From the NCBI GenBank assembly GCA_010692425.1, contig JAAHHJ010000001.1:593233-657232 (forward strand): a stretch of DNA of 64,000 nucleotides, read 5' to 3'. This DNA comes from Symploca sp. SIO3C6 (GTDB lineage Bacteria > Cyanobacteriota > Cyanobacteriia > Cyanobacteriales > Coleofasciculaceae). The position numbers and the translations under genes were made by a program. Below the pieces are notes generated by a model that was not told the origin of the DNA, did not search any database, and saw nothing but the letters and a program-made list of their open reading frames with translations. Positions 27,257-37,236 of this stretch are shown here, in pieces (position 1 is the first letter of the stretch; each line of letters opens with the position of its first letter).

Positions 27257-28725
27257 AGGTCATTTTATTCCACTCCATCTGCACTAGAATTATCGCTGCC
27301 ACTCTGCTGTTGATTTTGGCAATTGTTGGTGTCGTTGTCTGGACTTGGGCAGATGACGTCAGAGATGTCTATTACAGGCAAACACAACGGGAAGCTCGGA
27401 TGATTGCAACTGCCCTCTCCAATGCCTGGACAAACGAACTGGTAAACCAGAATTGGGGTCAAATTCGTCTGGGTATAAATCTGCTGCTACAGCGAAACCG
27501 ACAGTTTATCTACATTCTAGTTTCAGATACACGGCGCTCTAACCAGATTGTTGCTGCCGTGCCTAGTGATTTTGTTGATCAGTTCTTTCCCGACATTGTA
27601 CCGGCCAAGATCACCGAGGCAGCGCTGGAGGTATACAATGATTCCCGCGTCCATAAAACTGTGATGCTGCGAGATCTTGAACTTTCTGAAGGTAAACTGC
27701 AAGCCCGTCGCGGTGAAACAATCCTGGAAGTTGCTTCAGACATTCGCCAAGCCTCTGGTGTCAAAGTTGGTACTCTGCGGATGGGCATGTCACTAAGGCG
27801 AGTTAGGCGTGCGGTAAGACGGGCTATCTACAAAGCCTTAGTGGTTGGTATTTTGGGACTGGGGATTGGTTTAATCGGTGCCTATATCCTAGCGCAGCAT
27901 CTCACTAGACCAGTAAGGCGCTTACAAATGAGTGCTGCTAAAATTGCTGCTGGTGATTGGTATCATCGTGCTACTGTTGACCGTGCCGATGAAATTGGGG
28001 CACTGGCAACTTCCTTTAATCAGATGTCTACAGCTCTTGAGGCAACCTTTAGTAGACTCGAAAGGACTGCTAAGTCCTTTGAGCGCTTTGTACCAGATAA
28101 GTTTCTGACGGCTATTGCTGCTGATGGTATCGAGAATATCCAGGTAGGCGTAGCTTCAACGCGCCTAATTACAATTTTGTTTGCCGACATTCGGGGCTAT
28201 ACATCCATGTCAGAACAAATGACGCCCCTAGAAACTTTTACTTTATTGAATGATTATCTTGCCTGTATGGGACAGGTGATTGAGGAGGCTGGTGGCTTCA
28301 TTGATAAGTATATCGGTGATGCGATTATGGCACTGTTTGAAGATGAGACTAGTGGTAATGCTCTAAAGGCGGCGTTAGGAATGCAGCAAAGACTAAAAGT
28401 CTTCAATGAAAAGCGCTACAGGAAAGGTTTGCCCCAGATTAATATTGGCATTGGCATTCACCGAGGCGAGGTAGTTATGGGTACTATCGGTTTTACTTCC
28501 CGGATTGAGTCTACGGTGGTTGGAGATGCGGTGAATGTGGCAGCACGGGTTGAGGGTTTGACTAGAACCTATAATTGCAACATCTTAGTAACAGAGTCAG
28601 TGCTAGAATCTCTCAAGCAGCCAGAGTCTTTTGTTCTCAAGTTAGTTGAGCAATCTGTAAAGGTTAAAGGCAAGATTGAGCCAGTAGGTATTTATGAGTT
28701 GATAGTTACTGAAAAGCGACGATAG
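27253..28725 (+). CDS. Membrane class III nucleotide cyclase with HAMP domain
   Basis: About 490 residues from the TTG at 27253: membrane segment near the N-terminus (IIAATLLLILAIVGVVVW), an extracytoplasmic sensor region of about 160 residues, a second membrane segment (VGILGLGIGLIGAYILA), a HAMP linker (LTRPVRRLQMSAAKIAAGDW), and a class III cyclase domain. The metal-binding Asp residues are in FADIRGYT and KYIGDAIMA. The Lys in DKYIGD and Asp in VVGDAVNVAARVE are the pair that favours ATP, so cAMP is the expected product. The frame is open upstream to 27217, but the TTGA overlap with the lipoprotein stop makes 27253 the likelier start. Confidence 0.92.
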   Translation: MKVILFHSICTRIIAATLLLILAIVGVVVWTWADDVRDVYYRQTQREARMIATALSNAWTNELVNQNWGQIRLGINLLLQRNRQFIYILVSDTRRSNQIVAAVPSDFVDQFFPDIVPAKITEAALEVYNDSRVHKTVMLRDLELSEGKLQARRGETILEVASDIRQASGVKVGTLRMGMSLRRVRRAVRRAIYKALVVGILGLGIGLIGAYILAQHLTRPVRRLQMSAAKIAAGDWYHRATVDRADEIGALATSFNQMSTALEATFSRLERTAKSFERFVPDKFLTAIAADGIENIQVGVASTRLITILFADIRGYTSMSEQMTPLETFTLLNDYLACMGQVIEEAGGFIDKYIGDAIMALFEDETSGNALKAALGMQQRLKVFNEKRYRKGLPQINIGIGIHRGEVVMGTIGFTSRIESTVVGDAVNVAARVEGLTRTYNCNILVTESVLESLKQPESFVLKLVEQSVKVKGKIEPVGIYELIVTEKRR

Positions 28726-28734
28726 CCACCAAGC

Positions 28735-28853
28735 ATTAAAGACGCGGGGACAGGTCGACACGGGGACGCTCCAGATAAATTGGATGGGGATTTAACCCCA
28801 ACCAATTTTATGCACCGCAAGTGACGGTGGGGTATTTGACCCATATTAATTTC
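28735..28853 (+). repeat. Dispersed ~120-bp repeat, copy 2
   Basis: ATTAAAGACGCGGGGACAGG at the left, then GGGGATTTAACCCC (stem with six-base loop), CACCG-CAAGTGA-CGGTG (hairpin), and GTATTTGACCCATATT at the right. It fills most of the gap between the cyclase and monooxygenase genes. Confidence 0.88.
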
Positions 28854-28961
28854 GATAATAAAATAAGATACTTCAAAGGGAGATAATTATTTTTAGCATT
28901 CATTTAATTAATTAGATTTATTGACAAGTTTAAAATTACTATAGTTATTCGGAGCATTTTG

Positions 28962-30464
28962 ATGGGGATCTACGATGTTGTGGTGGTTGGCGCTGGTCCT
29001 GTAGGATTAGCAACTGCTATTGGCTTATACAGGCGAGGTATTGATAATCTTCTCGTAATTGATCAGACTCGTAGTTTTCGTAAAGTTGGTCAGGGTCTTA
29101 GCCTTCTACCCAATGGATTAAAAGCTATTAAATACTTAGATTTTCAAGCTTACGAACAGGTAAAAAAAACTGGTAATATATTATTCAATCCCAATTCATT
29201 AAATCAGCAAAAGACTAGCGATAGAACTACTCAGCGACCAAAAAACACGAATCCTTCATTCGAATGGGTTCAAAAAAATTGCCAAGGACAGCGACTTGAT
29301 TCAACCCCTCTTGACTACAATTACTGGCTCCAAAAATGTGGGGAGGGTCGATTGTCAATTAGTTGGTATGATTTGCAGACAACTCTCAGACACATACTTC
29401 CTCAAGACTTGGTCAAGCCTAATCACCGTTGTATTAATGTTATCAATGAGCCAGAATCTGGGTGTGCCCGGATAGATTGCGTATCTAATAAAACAGCAGA
29501 AGCTAATCCCTATGCACATTGGACAGAGGTAGCCTCAGACAATAACCAACAAACTGCAAATGTGGAGAGTTTCCCTCAACAACTGCAAACCAAATCGCTC
29601 AGAGCTAAATTAGTGATTGCAGCTGATGGTATTAACTCTACAGTTCGTAATATTTTATATGCAAATAGTCCTTACCATGCTTTCGCCCAACCTGAATATT
29701 CCGGGTTTGCAGCAATCGGATGTAGGGAGATTTCAGAGGTTCCAAATGCTCTCTCCACAGAGCTAGAAGCGAAATTTTTTGAGGGTTCGCCAATTCTAAC
29801 AGTCTTTGATGATCAGGTATTGGCAGATTCTAAATCTGTAGGCAATCCAAGCATGATACTATTTAGACGTTCAAGTGGTCAAATGGGTTACGTTCTACAT
29901 ACTCCTTTGCCTTTAGAAAATTTGAATGATAAGTCTGGAGGTTTGTTAGTTGAATTAGCTTTACAAGAATTGGAGAAAGCTAATTTTCCCAATTCCATCA
30001 GGGAATTAGTGCGTATCTCTCCCTCGGTTAACATGCTACAGCGTCCATACTACATTCACCGCGCTATTATTTCAGATTCAATACCATTTCCTAGTACAGC
30101 TAACTTAAATTCTGGAGATTATACTGGCAAAATTGAACCAGCATGGGGTAATAACCGAGTAGTACTCATTGGTGATGCTGCACATGGAATGCCTCCTTTT
30201 ATGGGTCAAGGAGCTAATCAAGGATTGGAAGATGCAGGGGTATTGACAACACTCGTTACTAACCTGGCTCAGGAGAATAATTGGGATAACATGCCAGTTA
30301 TAGCTGAAGCCTTCGAGAAATATGAGCGTCTTCGTCGCCCAATTATGGAGAGCATCCAAGAGGCAACATTGAGACAATCTGACTGGTACCAAAAAGAGTG
30401 GCAGGAGTATCAACAAAAGGTGTATTGCCGTAATTTTGAACAAGAAATGGAGGCGTTGTTGTAA
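28962..30464 (+). CDS. FAD-dependent monooxygenase (aromatic hydroxylase type)
   Basis: A 500-residue group A flavoprotein monooxygenase. The Rossmann dinucleotide motif VVVGAGPVGLATA is at residues 6-18, a second FAD contact DGINSTVR follows the RAKLVIAA strand, and the C-terminal FAD/ribityl motif GDAAHGMPPFMGQGANQG starts near 404. It probably hydroxylates a small molecule using NAD(P)H and O2; the substrate is unknown. The region 70-215 carries an insertion-like Asn/Gln-rich section. A TTG just upstream is in frame, but the ATG at 28962 has GGAG eight bases ahead and is preferred. No biosynthetic neighbours indicate a pathway. Confidence 0.88.
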   Translation: MGIYDVVVVGAGPVGLATAIGLYRRGIDNLLVIDQTRSFRKVGQGLSLLPNGLKAIKYLDFQAYEQVKKTGNILFNPNSLNQQKTSDRTTQRPKNTNPSFEWVQKNCQGQRLDSTPLDYNYWLQKCGEGRLSISWYDLQTTLRHILPQDLVKPNHRCINVINEPESGCARIDCVSNKTAEANPYAHWTEVASDNNQQTANVESFPQQLQTKSLRAKLVIAADGINSTVRNILYANSPYHAFAQPEYSGFAAIGCREISEVPNALSTELEAKFFEGSPILTVFDDQVLADSKSVGNPSMILFRRSSGQMGYVLHTPLPLENLNDKSGGLLVELALQELEKANFPNSIRELVRISPSVNMLQRPYYIHRAIISDSIPFPSTANLNSGDYTGKIEPAWGNNRVVLIGDAAHGMPPFMGQGANQGLEDAGVLTTLVTNLAQENNWDNMPVIAEAFEKYERLRRPIMESIQEATLRQSDWYQKEWQEYQQKVYCRNFEQEMEALL

Positions 30465-30568
30465 GTTGCTGTTTACTAACTATTAGGTATTAGTTAAAAT
30501 TTCACTCAATCTAATAAGCTGTTGTACATTTAAAAGGGCTCCTCTACGCACTCCCTACGATTGGGTTA

Positions 30569-30670
30569 TAGCGCTACGCGCAAGGCAGAGGGCAGAAGGC
30601 AGAAGGCAGAAGGCAGAATTTGACAAAGTTTTAGCGATTTAGCTTGTCCTAACCTTAATACGTACTGCTA
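30569..30670 (+). mobile_element. MITE-like element, copy C
   Basis: 102 bp, ends TAGCGCTACG and CGTACTGCTA, TA on each side (30567-30568 and 30671-30672), with about five GGCAGAA/GGCAGAG units inside. It occupies the gap between the convergent monooxygenase and helicase genes. Confidence 0.87.
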
Positions 30671-30780
30671 TAAATCGGATTATTTGGAAAGCATCATATT
30701 AACTAACTCGGGCGAGAATGCTCCCGCTATAATCTTTGATACAAGCGGTGGGAGAGTCAATCCTCCTTTCTTTTTTAACC

Positions 30781-33700
30781 CTAATTTAGTATTAGATTAA
30801 TCTTTTGAGACAAACCTTGAACATCCAATTGCAATCTAGGCTGCTTATCATCACATACTAAATTGCCACTAAAAGCACTGCTAGAGAGTGCAAACGATAA
30901 TCTGCTGCCACCATCAGCTTCCACTGTTGCCTCGCCAATATGGACCTTACATTGCGCCCAATCTAATCGCACTTCTCGATTATTGAGAGTATCAATAATC
31001 AGAACTTGCTGAGCTTGTTTTACAATTCTAATCACCAGATGGCGAACCATGAATTGGAACACCTCATTTTCCAAATACTCTATTTTTGTTCCTTGCGGCA
31101 ATCCTACAATCACAGGTTTGGTGATATTTGTTGAAGATTTTTGAACTTTTGAGGTAGGAGTTCTAGAGGAAATTATCGTCTCTGTGGTAACTTGTAATTT
31201 GGGGCGCTCTCTCGGAGCTGGTGGAGGCTCAATTGGCACTAACTGTTGATTAATTAACCAGCTACGAGCCTTGTTTAGAATTTCTGAACGAATTCTTGAA
31301 GCCTGCAAGGTATGACCTTGTTCTTTGGCGTAATTTTCTTGTTTTTTCCTAGTTGCAATCCAGCGCTCTCTTGCAAACTGCTGTAGTTCTGGATCAGGAG
31401 ATGAGACAAATCTATCGTAAAATTCGATAGTTTCTACCAGTAAACCAATTTTTTCCAGGGCAATTCCTACTTGTGGCATTAATAGATACTGATGCCAGTC
31501 AGAAGTCGATAGTACTTGCTCTTTGAAGAACTTTTCATAGAGTTCCACTTCGTTATTTTCTTTCTGCTGTGTGCCCACATCTTCTGGTATTAATTCTGAA
31601 CAGGCTAATTGATAAACAAAATCAAACTTTAAAATAGATTTTTGGGTGTCAGAAACAATAACTATAGGCAGATATTTTTCAATTATTTCCAAAGCTTCTT
31701 TAAAAGATTGTTTGCGGTACAGATACTGCAAAAAAATAGTTAAAATTTTGACTTGAACTGCTTCCTGATTTAACCTTTCAAAACATTCTTTAACTTTGAT
31801 TAATTCATCCAGCCAGATATAAACAACAAAAGCTTTTTGATACTGATGTAAATTTTCCAGGGCTAAGGCTACATATTTAAGCCAGTGATGATCGCGTGGT
31901 TTGCCAATTTGTTCCCACTCAGTAATAATAATTTTATATTCTCCCACTTTGGTCAAATATTCCAAACCTTCAGGAATACCTAATGAAAGAGCCTTCGCCT
32001 TATTATAATCTTGAGTTTGGATAGCATCACTATCTTCCCAATTGCGCACTGCTTGCTCGTATTTTTGAGCACGATAAAAACATTTGCCTGCTAGAAAATT
32101 GAGCCAACTCCATCTAGACTTTAAGGTTTCTAGAAGCTCTCCCAATTGTTGCCATTGCTCCGAATTCAAGTCTTGAAAATCAAGTAATTCGTCGATACGT
32201 TTGGCATATTCTTCTACAGCTTCTTGCCATCTATCTTGAGGACATGAAAGTTGAATTTTTTGTTGTTCGACATCGACTTTTAACTTTCCATTTTTCAATT
32301 GTTCGCGAATAAAAGATGTGAAATGCTTGATAGCTTCCCAGTCCTGTGACGGGGCAGCCATAAAGATTACCAGGGGGCGCTTTCCAATTTTACTATCTGG
32401 ATAAAGATTGTACCAAGCTACTAGTTCCTCCCAGCACATCCCGTACCAGAAGCACTCCCAAGCTTGCTCCTGATTACCTAATTGTAAAAAGCGGCTACCT
32501 GCTTCTTTAAAAAACTCTTCAAATTTAAGCGCCCAAGTTTCACAAACCTCTGCTTTGAAAGTATCGCCAAGAGCATAATAGAACTGCCTGGCACGTCTGA
32601 GCAAACTCGGACTTTCTGAATTTAATCCCTTAGTTTCAAACTCCTGGGCAATCATTTGCGGCTCATTTTCTTGCAGTTCCTGAGCATATTTAGCATTACC
32701 AGGACTAATGGTGCAAACATTCTCTTCCCAAAGCTCCTTGTTTTTAGCATGCTGCCGCATGGCATGCAAGAGAGCTTCGTCACTGGCGTATTGCCATAAC
32801 TGACGGTTTCCTCTTTCCGAATCCACCACAAATAAGTGTTCTGTTGCCCTACTAGCAGCGACATAAAGCTTATTGAAAAAGTATTCAACCTTAACTCTTT
32901 GATCCGTAGGTTGAGTTTTGAGGTTCCAAACATTTTGATTGCAATCTTCGCCAAATTTATAGAGAATAACCTTTTTAAACTCCAATCCTTTAGTAGCGAT
33001 CGCACTTAAAATATTCTTGGGTAAAGAATGCTCCTGGTATTTATATTCCGCATCATAGAGGGAGGGAACAATTTCTGAGAGTACTTCATCGGCTTTAGCA
33101 TAAGCTAATTCTTCACCTTGTTCACAAGGTAAAATGATAATCGTATCTTTGATGTAACTTCTCAGTTGTTCAATATTAATATCTTGGTTAATAATGAATT
33201 TTTGGGGTTCTCTGAAGTTGCTCTGTTGCCATGGCAGTTGAGGTTTCAGTTGAGGAATATTAAACAGTACGTGACGCCATAGTTGAATTAAATTGGTGAA
33301 TTTAACAATTGGTGGGCTAGAGCGATAATTAAATGAAAGTTCCTGGAAATTAATCTTCAGTTTTAATTGTTCTGCTGGATCTAATGCCCTAATCACTGCT
33401 GACTCAAATACAGCCTTAACCCTAGACCAACTGAATCCTGTAGGATTAAGAGTTTGTAAGGGGTCTCCAGCAAAGACAAAGGGTAAACTAGGAATTGGCT
33501 GGTATCCTAGATTATACTGGGGAAAAATAGAGAGCCTCGTAATTAGCTGTAGTTCCAACTTAGTAAAGTCTTGAGCCTCATCGCAGAAGATTGCGGCAAA
33601 ACAGGGACTATAGCAGTGGAGTTCCAGCACTTTGGCAATCAGATCCTGGTCATCCCAGTAACCTTGTTCTTGGGTAATTGGTTTATACCAGTGTTCCCAG

Positions 33701-35292
33701 ATGGTATCGTAAATGCCTTGATATTTCTCTAGATCAATAGTACGTGATCTGCGTGGCACTTCTTCGATGTAGTCTTCGGGAGTCATATAACCTTCAAGAG
33801 CATAACCCTTAATGAAGGTGCGAATTACATGCCAGCAAATTTCTGCTGAATAGCGTCTTCTTTGTGGAAGTTGGAGAGTTATTCTCTGTAGAGATACTAA
33901 ATCTGGAGTTTCTAAAGGAATTGTTCCCTGATAGAGTTGTTTAAAACGATGGAAGGAAATGTATTTTGAGCGAGGAAAGCTTGAAGCTAAACTATCTCCA
34001 GGAGCATCACTCTCTACAGTTGTTAACAATTCCAATAGGAATTCACCGAAGGGGCGGAAGTTATGTTCAATGCTAGGCATCTCATCCCCCTGACTCCTTT
34101 CGGCGACGAAACGATGGTGGGAGGAGAGCAGCTTCTTGACTCCATCTCTGGCAACTTCTATTAATCGCTGATTATAGGTAATAAACAAAGGTTCACCAGG
34201 CAAAGGTTCAGGGCGGCGTCTTCCTTGTTTGTTGTAATACTTGCGGTAGCAGTAGTCGGCAAATAGGTAAAGTAGCATCGTTGATTTGCCGCTACCAGCT
34301 CTGCCATTAATAAATAATGGTAGCGAGCCGCTATCAGTAGTTGAGGTGGAAACTGAGTTGAGAATTTGTTCTTCTTCACTTGAAAGAGCAAGATTTGACT
34401 CCTGTCCCTGTTCAATTGCTAGCCAACTATCTTCATCGGCTAGTAAATAAGCTGGATAGAAACGCCGAGCCAAGGGCGTTAATGCTTGCAGAGATGAAAA
34501 CTCTCGCATCTTGAAATTCCGCCTCGAGATCTCGTTGGGGTTAGAGTTATCAAACAAACCAATGTTCTCACCCACCCGTATAATCTCTTGAGATGATGGC
34601 TCGTAATTAAAAGGAGCCAACAGCAATAAAACTCCCCCAACTTTGGTATCTGTGTCTTCCAGTTCGCTGTAGAGTACGTAATGATGGTTAATTTGAGACA
34701 GCTTGAGGTCAAAGCAATCGGGAAAAACTGAACACTGAATAGTTTTAGTTCTAATTCCGGTAATAATTTGATAATAGGTTTGACAGGATACTTGAATTTC
34801 AGGCTTTCTGAAACGCCTCACCCATTCTTCGCTTTCGTAAATTACCCAGTCTCCTGCCACATTATCCATTTCCCAACCAGGAGGTTCTAGCCAAGGTTTC
34901 ATTGTTGATGGCAATTCCGGGAGTTCTTGCTTCAGGGGCTGCTGGATTTTTGCTAGGACAAGCCAATCTTGGAGTCGTGCTAAGTCCAGTTGAGTTTCGA
35001 GATGGTTTTCACCATACTCAACTGGCGTTTCGAGAAACTGTTCATAATCTTTATCACCGCGCTTAAAGATATCAACCAGGCATAATAGTCGATCTTGATC
35101 GATTCTCAGGATACGTCCAATTACTCTTCGGTTGAGGATACGGCGTTTTAAGTAGGGATATATTCTCTCAAAACGTCCTTGTACCTCATCAATGCTCTGG
35201 GTTTCCAGCTCAGCACACAGTTGCTCGATGCGCTCTTGAATACCATAGCGCTCTACTTTAGAGTTGAACTGAGGAGTGCGATAAACGTACAT
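30781..35292 (-). CDS. SF1 (UvrD/Rep-like) helicase with RelE-like N-terminus, 1503 aa
   Basis: A large soluble protein. Residues 1 to about 90 resemble the RelE/HigB toxin fold (YRTPQFNSKVERYG ... VIGRILRIDQDRLLCLVDIF, in parts). The SF1 helicase core follows: Walker A GRAGSGKSTM near 330, DEAQDF near 567, GDPLQT near 609, FNYRS near 652, ATKGLEFKKV near 764, and VAASRATEHLF near 809. Residues about 900-1360 are helical and TPR-like. The last 120 residues form a beta-rich domain. The catalytic motifs look intact, so ATPase or unwinding activity is expected. Fusion of a ribonuclease-like toxin fold to a helicase suggests RNA surveillance or defence (inference). No neighbour clearly belongs to it. 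Confidence 0.85.
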   Translation of the reverse strand: MYVYRTPQFNSKVERYGIQERIEQLCAELETQSIDEVQGRFERIYPYLKRRILNRRVIGRILRIDQDRLLCLVDIFKRGDKDYEQFLETPVEYGENHLETQLDLARLQDWLVLAKIQQPLKQELPELPSTMKPWLEPPGWEMDNVAGDWVIYESEEWVRRFRKPEIQVSCQTYYQIITGIRTKTIQCSVFPDCFDLKLSQINHHYVLYSELEDTDTKVGGVLLLLAPFNYEPSSQEIIRVGENIGLFDNSNPNEISRRNFKMREFSSLQALTPLARRFYPAYLLADEDSWLAIEQGQESNLALSSEEEQILNSVSTSTTDSGSLPLFINGRAGSGKSTMLLYLFADYCYRKYYNKQGRRRPEPLPGEPLFITYNQRLIEVARDGVKKLLSSHHRFVAERSQGDEMPSIEHNFRPFGEFLLELLTTVESDAPGDSLASSFPRSKYISFHRFKQLYQGTIPLETPDLVSLQRITLQLPQRRRYSAEICWHVIRTFIKGYALEGYMTPEDYIEEVPRRSRTIDLEKYQGIYDTIWEHWYKPITQEQGYWDDQDLIAKVLELHCYSPCFAAIFCDEAQDFTKLELQLITRLSIFPQYNLGYQPIPSLPFVFAGDPLQTLNPTGFSWSRVKAVFESAVIRALDPAEQLKLKINFQELSFNYRSSPPIVKFTNLIQLWRHVLFNIPQLKPQLPWQQSNFREPQKFIINQDINIEQLRSYIKDTIIILPCEQGEELAYAKADEVLSEIVPSLYDAEYKYQEHSLPKNILSAIATKGLEFKKVILYKFGEDCNQNVWNLKTQPTDQRVKVEYFFNKLYVAASRATEHLFVVDSERGNRQLWQYASDEALLHAMRQHAKNKELWEENVCTISPGNAKYAQELQENEPQMIAQEFETKGLNSESPSLLRRARQFYYALGDTFKAEVCETWALKFEEFFKEAGSRFLQLGNQEQAWECFWYGMCWEELVAWYNLYPDSKIGKRPLVIFMAAPSQDWEAIKHFTSFIREQLKNGKLKVDVEQQKIQLSCPQDRWQEAVEEYAKRIDELLDFQDLNSEQWQQLGELLETLKSRWSWLNFLAGKCFYRAQKYEQAVRNWEDSDAIQTQDYNKAKALSLGIPEGLEYLTKVGEYKIIITEWEQIGKPRDHHWLKYVALALENLHQYQKAFVVYIWLDELIKVKECFERLNQEAVQVKILTIFLQYLYRKQSFKEALEIIEKYLPIVIVSDTQKSILKFDFVYQLACSELIPEDVGTQQKENNEVELYEKFFKEQVLSTSDWHQYLLMPQVGIALEKIGLLVETIEFYDRFVSSPDPELQQFARERWIATRKKQENYAKEQGHTLQASRIRSEILNKARSWLINQQLVPIEPPPAPRERPKLQVTTETIISSRTPTSKVQKSSTNITKPVIVGLPQGTKIEYLENEVFQFMVRHLVIRIVKQAQQVLIIDTLNNREVRLDWAQCKVHIGEATVEADGGSRLSFALSSSAFSGNLVCDDKQPRLQLDVQGLSQKINLILN

Positions 35293-35667
35293 TCCCGAAG
35301 CTCCGCTAGCTTGATGAACATATAACCTTAGCTGCTATTACTATTGTCATCTAGCGGAAAAGTGAATCTGGGAGTTTTTAGTGAGAAATTAAACAATAAT
35401 TCAAATTTTTTCTTTTGCTAAGCTCTTGCACACTTAACTTGTCTGTTTTCAAATCTGCGGGTTCCCAGAGAGAGGAATTAGAACCTGCTCTCTGGAGTTT
35501 ACTTAACTTAACATCTCACTCATTCACCCTGTGTTTAATAACCCTACAGGCCTGTGCCAAGGGTGTAAAAGGAGGATGCCAAAACTGGAAGTCTTCCCAG
35601 AGTCCCAAACTTATCAGGGTAGAGGAGTATGGAAGTATGTTGAGTATGTTGCTAGTTACACTACAAA
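35293..35667. other. Intergenic region upstream of the helicase gene
   Basis: No convincing gene. It should hold the promoter of the helicase gene. The plus-strand open frame here has poor composition and no ribosome binding site. Confidence 0.5.
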
Positions 35668-35755
35668 ATTGCCTTCATCAACTGCTACCAGCAGAAGTGC
35701 GCACGTATTGCCACAGAAAGTTTAATTTTTGGCAAAATTACGCCCTCTTAAACCA
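35668..35755 (-). pseudogene. Fragment duplicating the 3' end of the neighbouring glycosidase gene
   Basis: The stretch AAATTGCC..TCATCAACTG.TACC.GCAG aligns with 35848-35935, inside the 3' end of the adjacent gene, and continues with substitutions for about 85 bases. It is in the same orientation and 180 bases away. No longer open frame remains, so it is a decayed copy of the C-terminal 28 or so codons. Confidence 0.7.
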
Positions 35756-35813
35756 ATTACTTTGCAGATACTAAAGTCCTGCAGTCTCTACTTATACTCA
35801 CATAGTACGACTC

Positions 35814-36791
35814 TTAAGTATATAACATATCTGGTGGATATACTAATAAATTGCCCTCTTCATCAACTGTTACCGGCAGGGCTTCGCACACATCACCATG
35901 GAAGGTTCCATCTTGAGCAAGATTTCGCCATGCCATAAAGTACCAGCGCTCCTCAGGTCCTTTGAGCAGTTTTCCGGCATAAAGCTGTCCCACTGGATCG
36001 GCCCAGAGAACTTGTGGAGGAGAAAATGGTCCGAGGGGATTATCAGCAACCATATAGAAGGTGCCAGTGAGGTTACTACCGGTAAATTCACGTGGGGGAA
36101 CCGAGAACAGAAGATAGTAGCGCTCTTGAAGTTTGACTAATTGAGTACACTCCATTGTTGCAAAAGTCATAGGCTTAGTCAATGGTGGCAGCACTTCCCA
36201 GTCAATTAGGTTTTTAGAAGTCGCATGACCAATTACGCCCCTAGTCCTAGCTGGACCCTTGTTGGCGCGAGCGGTAATCAAGGCGTGGAATTCACCTGTT
36301 TCTGGATGCTTAAATACCCAAGGATCCCGCCAAGCCTCATCGTGCCACATGTTAAGGTCTAGTTGCTCATAATAGCGATGATCTGCTCCAAATAGAGGAT
36401 TCCTAGGATGTTTTTCCCAGTGGATTAAGTCGCTGGAGGTGGCAAGGCTAATCCTCTGGATTAATCCTTTCTCTTCTTTGTAGCTACAGGTGTAGAATAA
36501 ATACCATAAACCTTCATGCTGAATTACACTGCCTGTCCAAGTAGTATACTCGTGGCGACCGCCAAAAGTTCGATTGGCATATCCAGGCTTCAGAACATCG
36601 GGGAGAGTTTCCCAGTGGAGTAAATCCTTAGAAACTGCGTGACCAATTGAGACATTCCAATGTCTTAGGTGTGGATCTCGCAAAGCCCTGGGAGCTTGCA
36701 AGTAGAATAAGTGGTAGTCGGAACCATCTTGAGCTGGCCAGAAATCCCATAGCCACTTATCCGGAAGTCGTAGAGTTGGATGAGGGAACAT
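35814..36791 (-). CDS. Glycoside hydrolase, five-bladed propeller (GH32-like)
   Basis: A 325-residue protein with the layout of five-bladed beta-propeller glycosidases (GH32/GH43/GH68 clans). The opening KWLWDFWPAQDG...YHLFYLQAP carries a candidate nucleophile Asp in place of the GH32 WMNDPNG motif. HWNVSIGHAVSKDLLHWE follows, then WTGS, the middle RDP motif (EAWRDPWVF), and MECTQLV with a candidate acid/base Glu. It may act on fructosides or related sugars; the substrate is not certain. There is no signal peptide, so it is cytoplasmic. The next upstream gene is another propeller protein, 830 bases away. Confidence 0.82.
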   Translation of the reverse strand: MFPHPTLRLPDKWLWDFWPAQDGSDYHLFYLQAPRALRDPHLRHWNVSIGHAVSKDLLHWETLPDVLKPGYANRTFGGRHEYTTWTGSVIQHEGLWYLFYTCSYKEEKGLIQRISLATSSDLIHWEKHPRNPLFGADHRYYEQLDLNMWHDEAWRDPWVFKHPETGEFHALITARANKGPARTRGVIGHATSKNLIDWEVLPPLTKPMTFATMECTQLVKLQERYYLLFSVPPREFTGSNLTGTFYMVADNPLGPFSPPQVLWADPVGQLYAGKLLKGPEERWYFMAWRNLAQDGTFHGDVCEALPVTVDEEGNLLVYPPDMLYT

Positions 36792-37236
36792 TAATTACCT
36801 GACTTTTGTGTAGTGTTATTTGTTCGTACAGTAGCGTGATGGCTTGCCTGAAAAAGTTAGCCTTTTGACTAACTTAAACAGAATAAGTAGGGAGTGGGGA
36901 GTAAGATCAAACTATACTTTTTACTGCTGAATAAAATCTAACAATTATCAAACAGAGGTTGACGACATGTCATTTGTACAATGTCTGAACTCACCTTTTT
37001 GCCCTAGCAGTTGCTAATATCTTCCAAGATAACAAATGTTTTTGGTAAATTGTCACTGGTATATTTGCTCATGGCTGGGATCAATATCAAATCTTTAAGA
37101 TATGATGGCATGACCAAAAGAAGACTAGGACTATATCGCTACTAAACCATCTTTATAGATACCAGTAAACTAACTAGAGCGGTGAACTCTGGAATAGTAT
37201 TTTAGGAATCGAAAATTATCTTAACCTAGCATTGAT

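Noticed and set aside
35415..35774. Plus-strand open frame of 119 residues upstream of the helicase gene
   Set aside because: No ribosome binding site, Leu/Cys-rich composition, and it crosses the glycosidase remnant in antisense.
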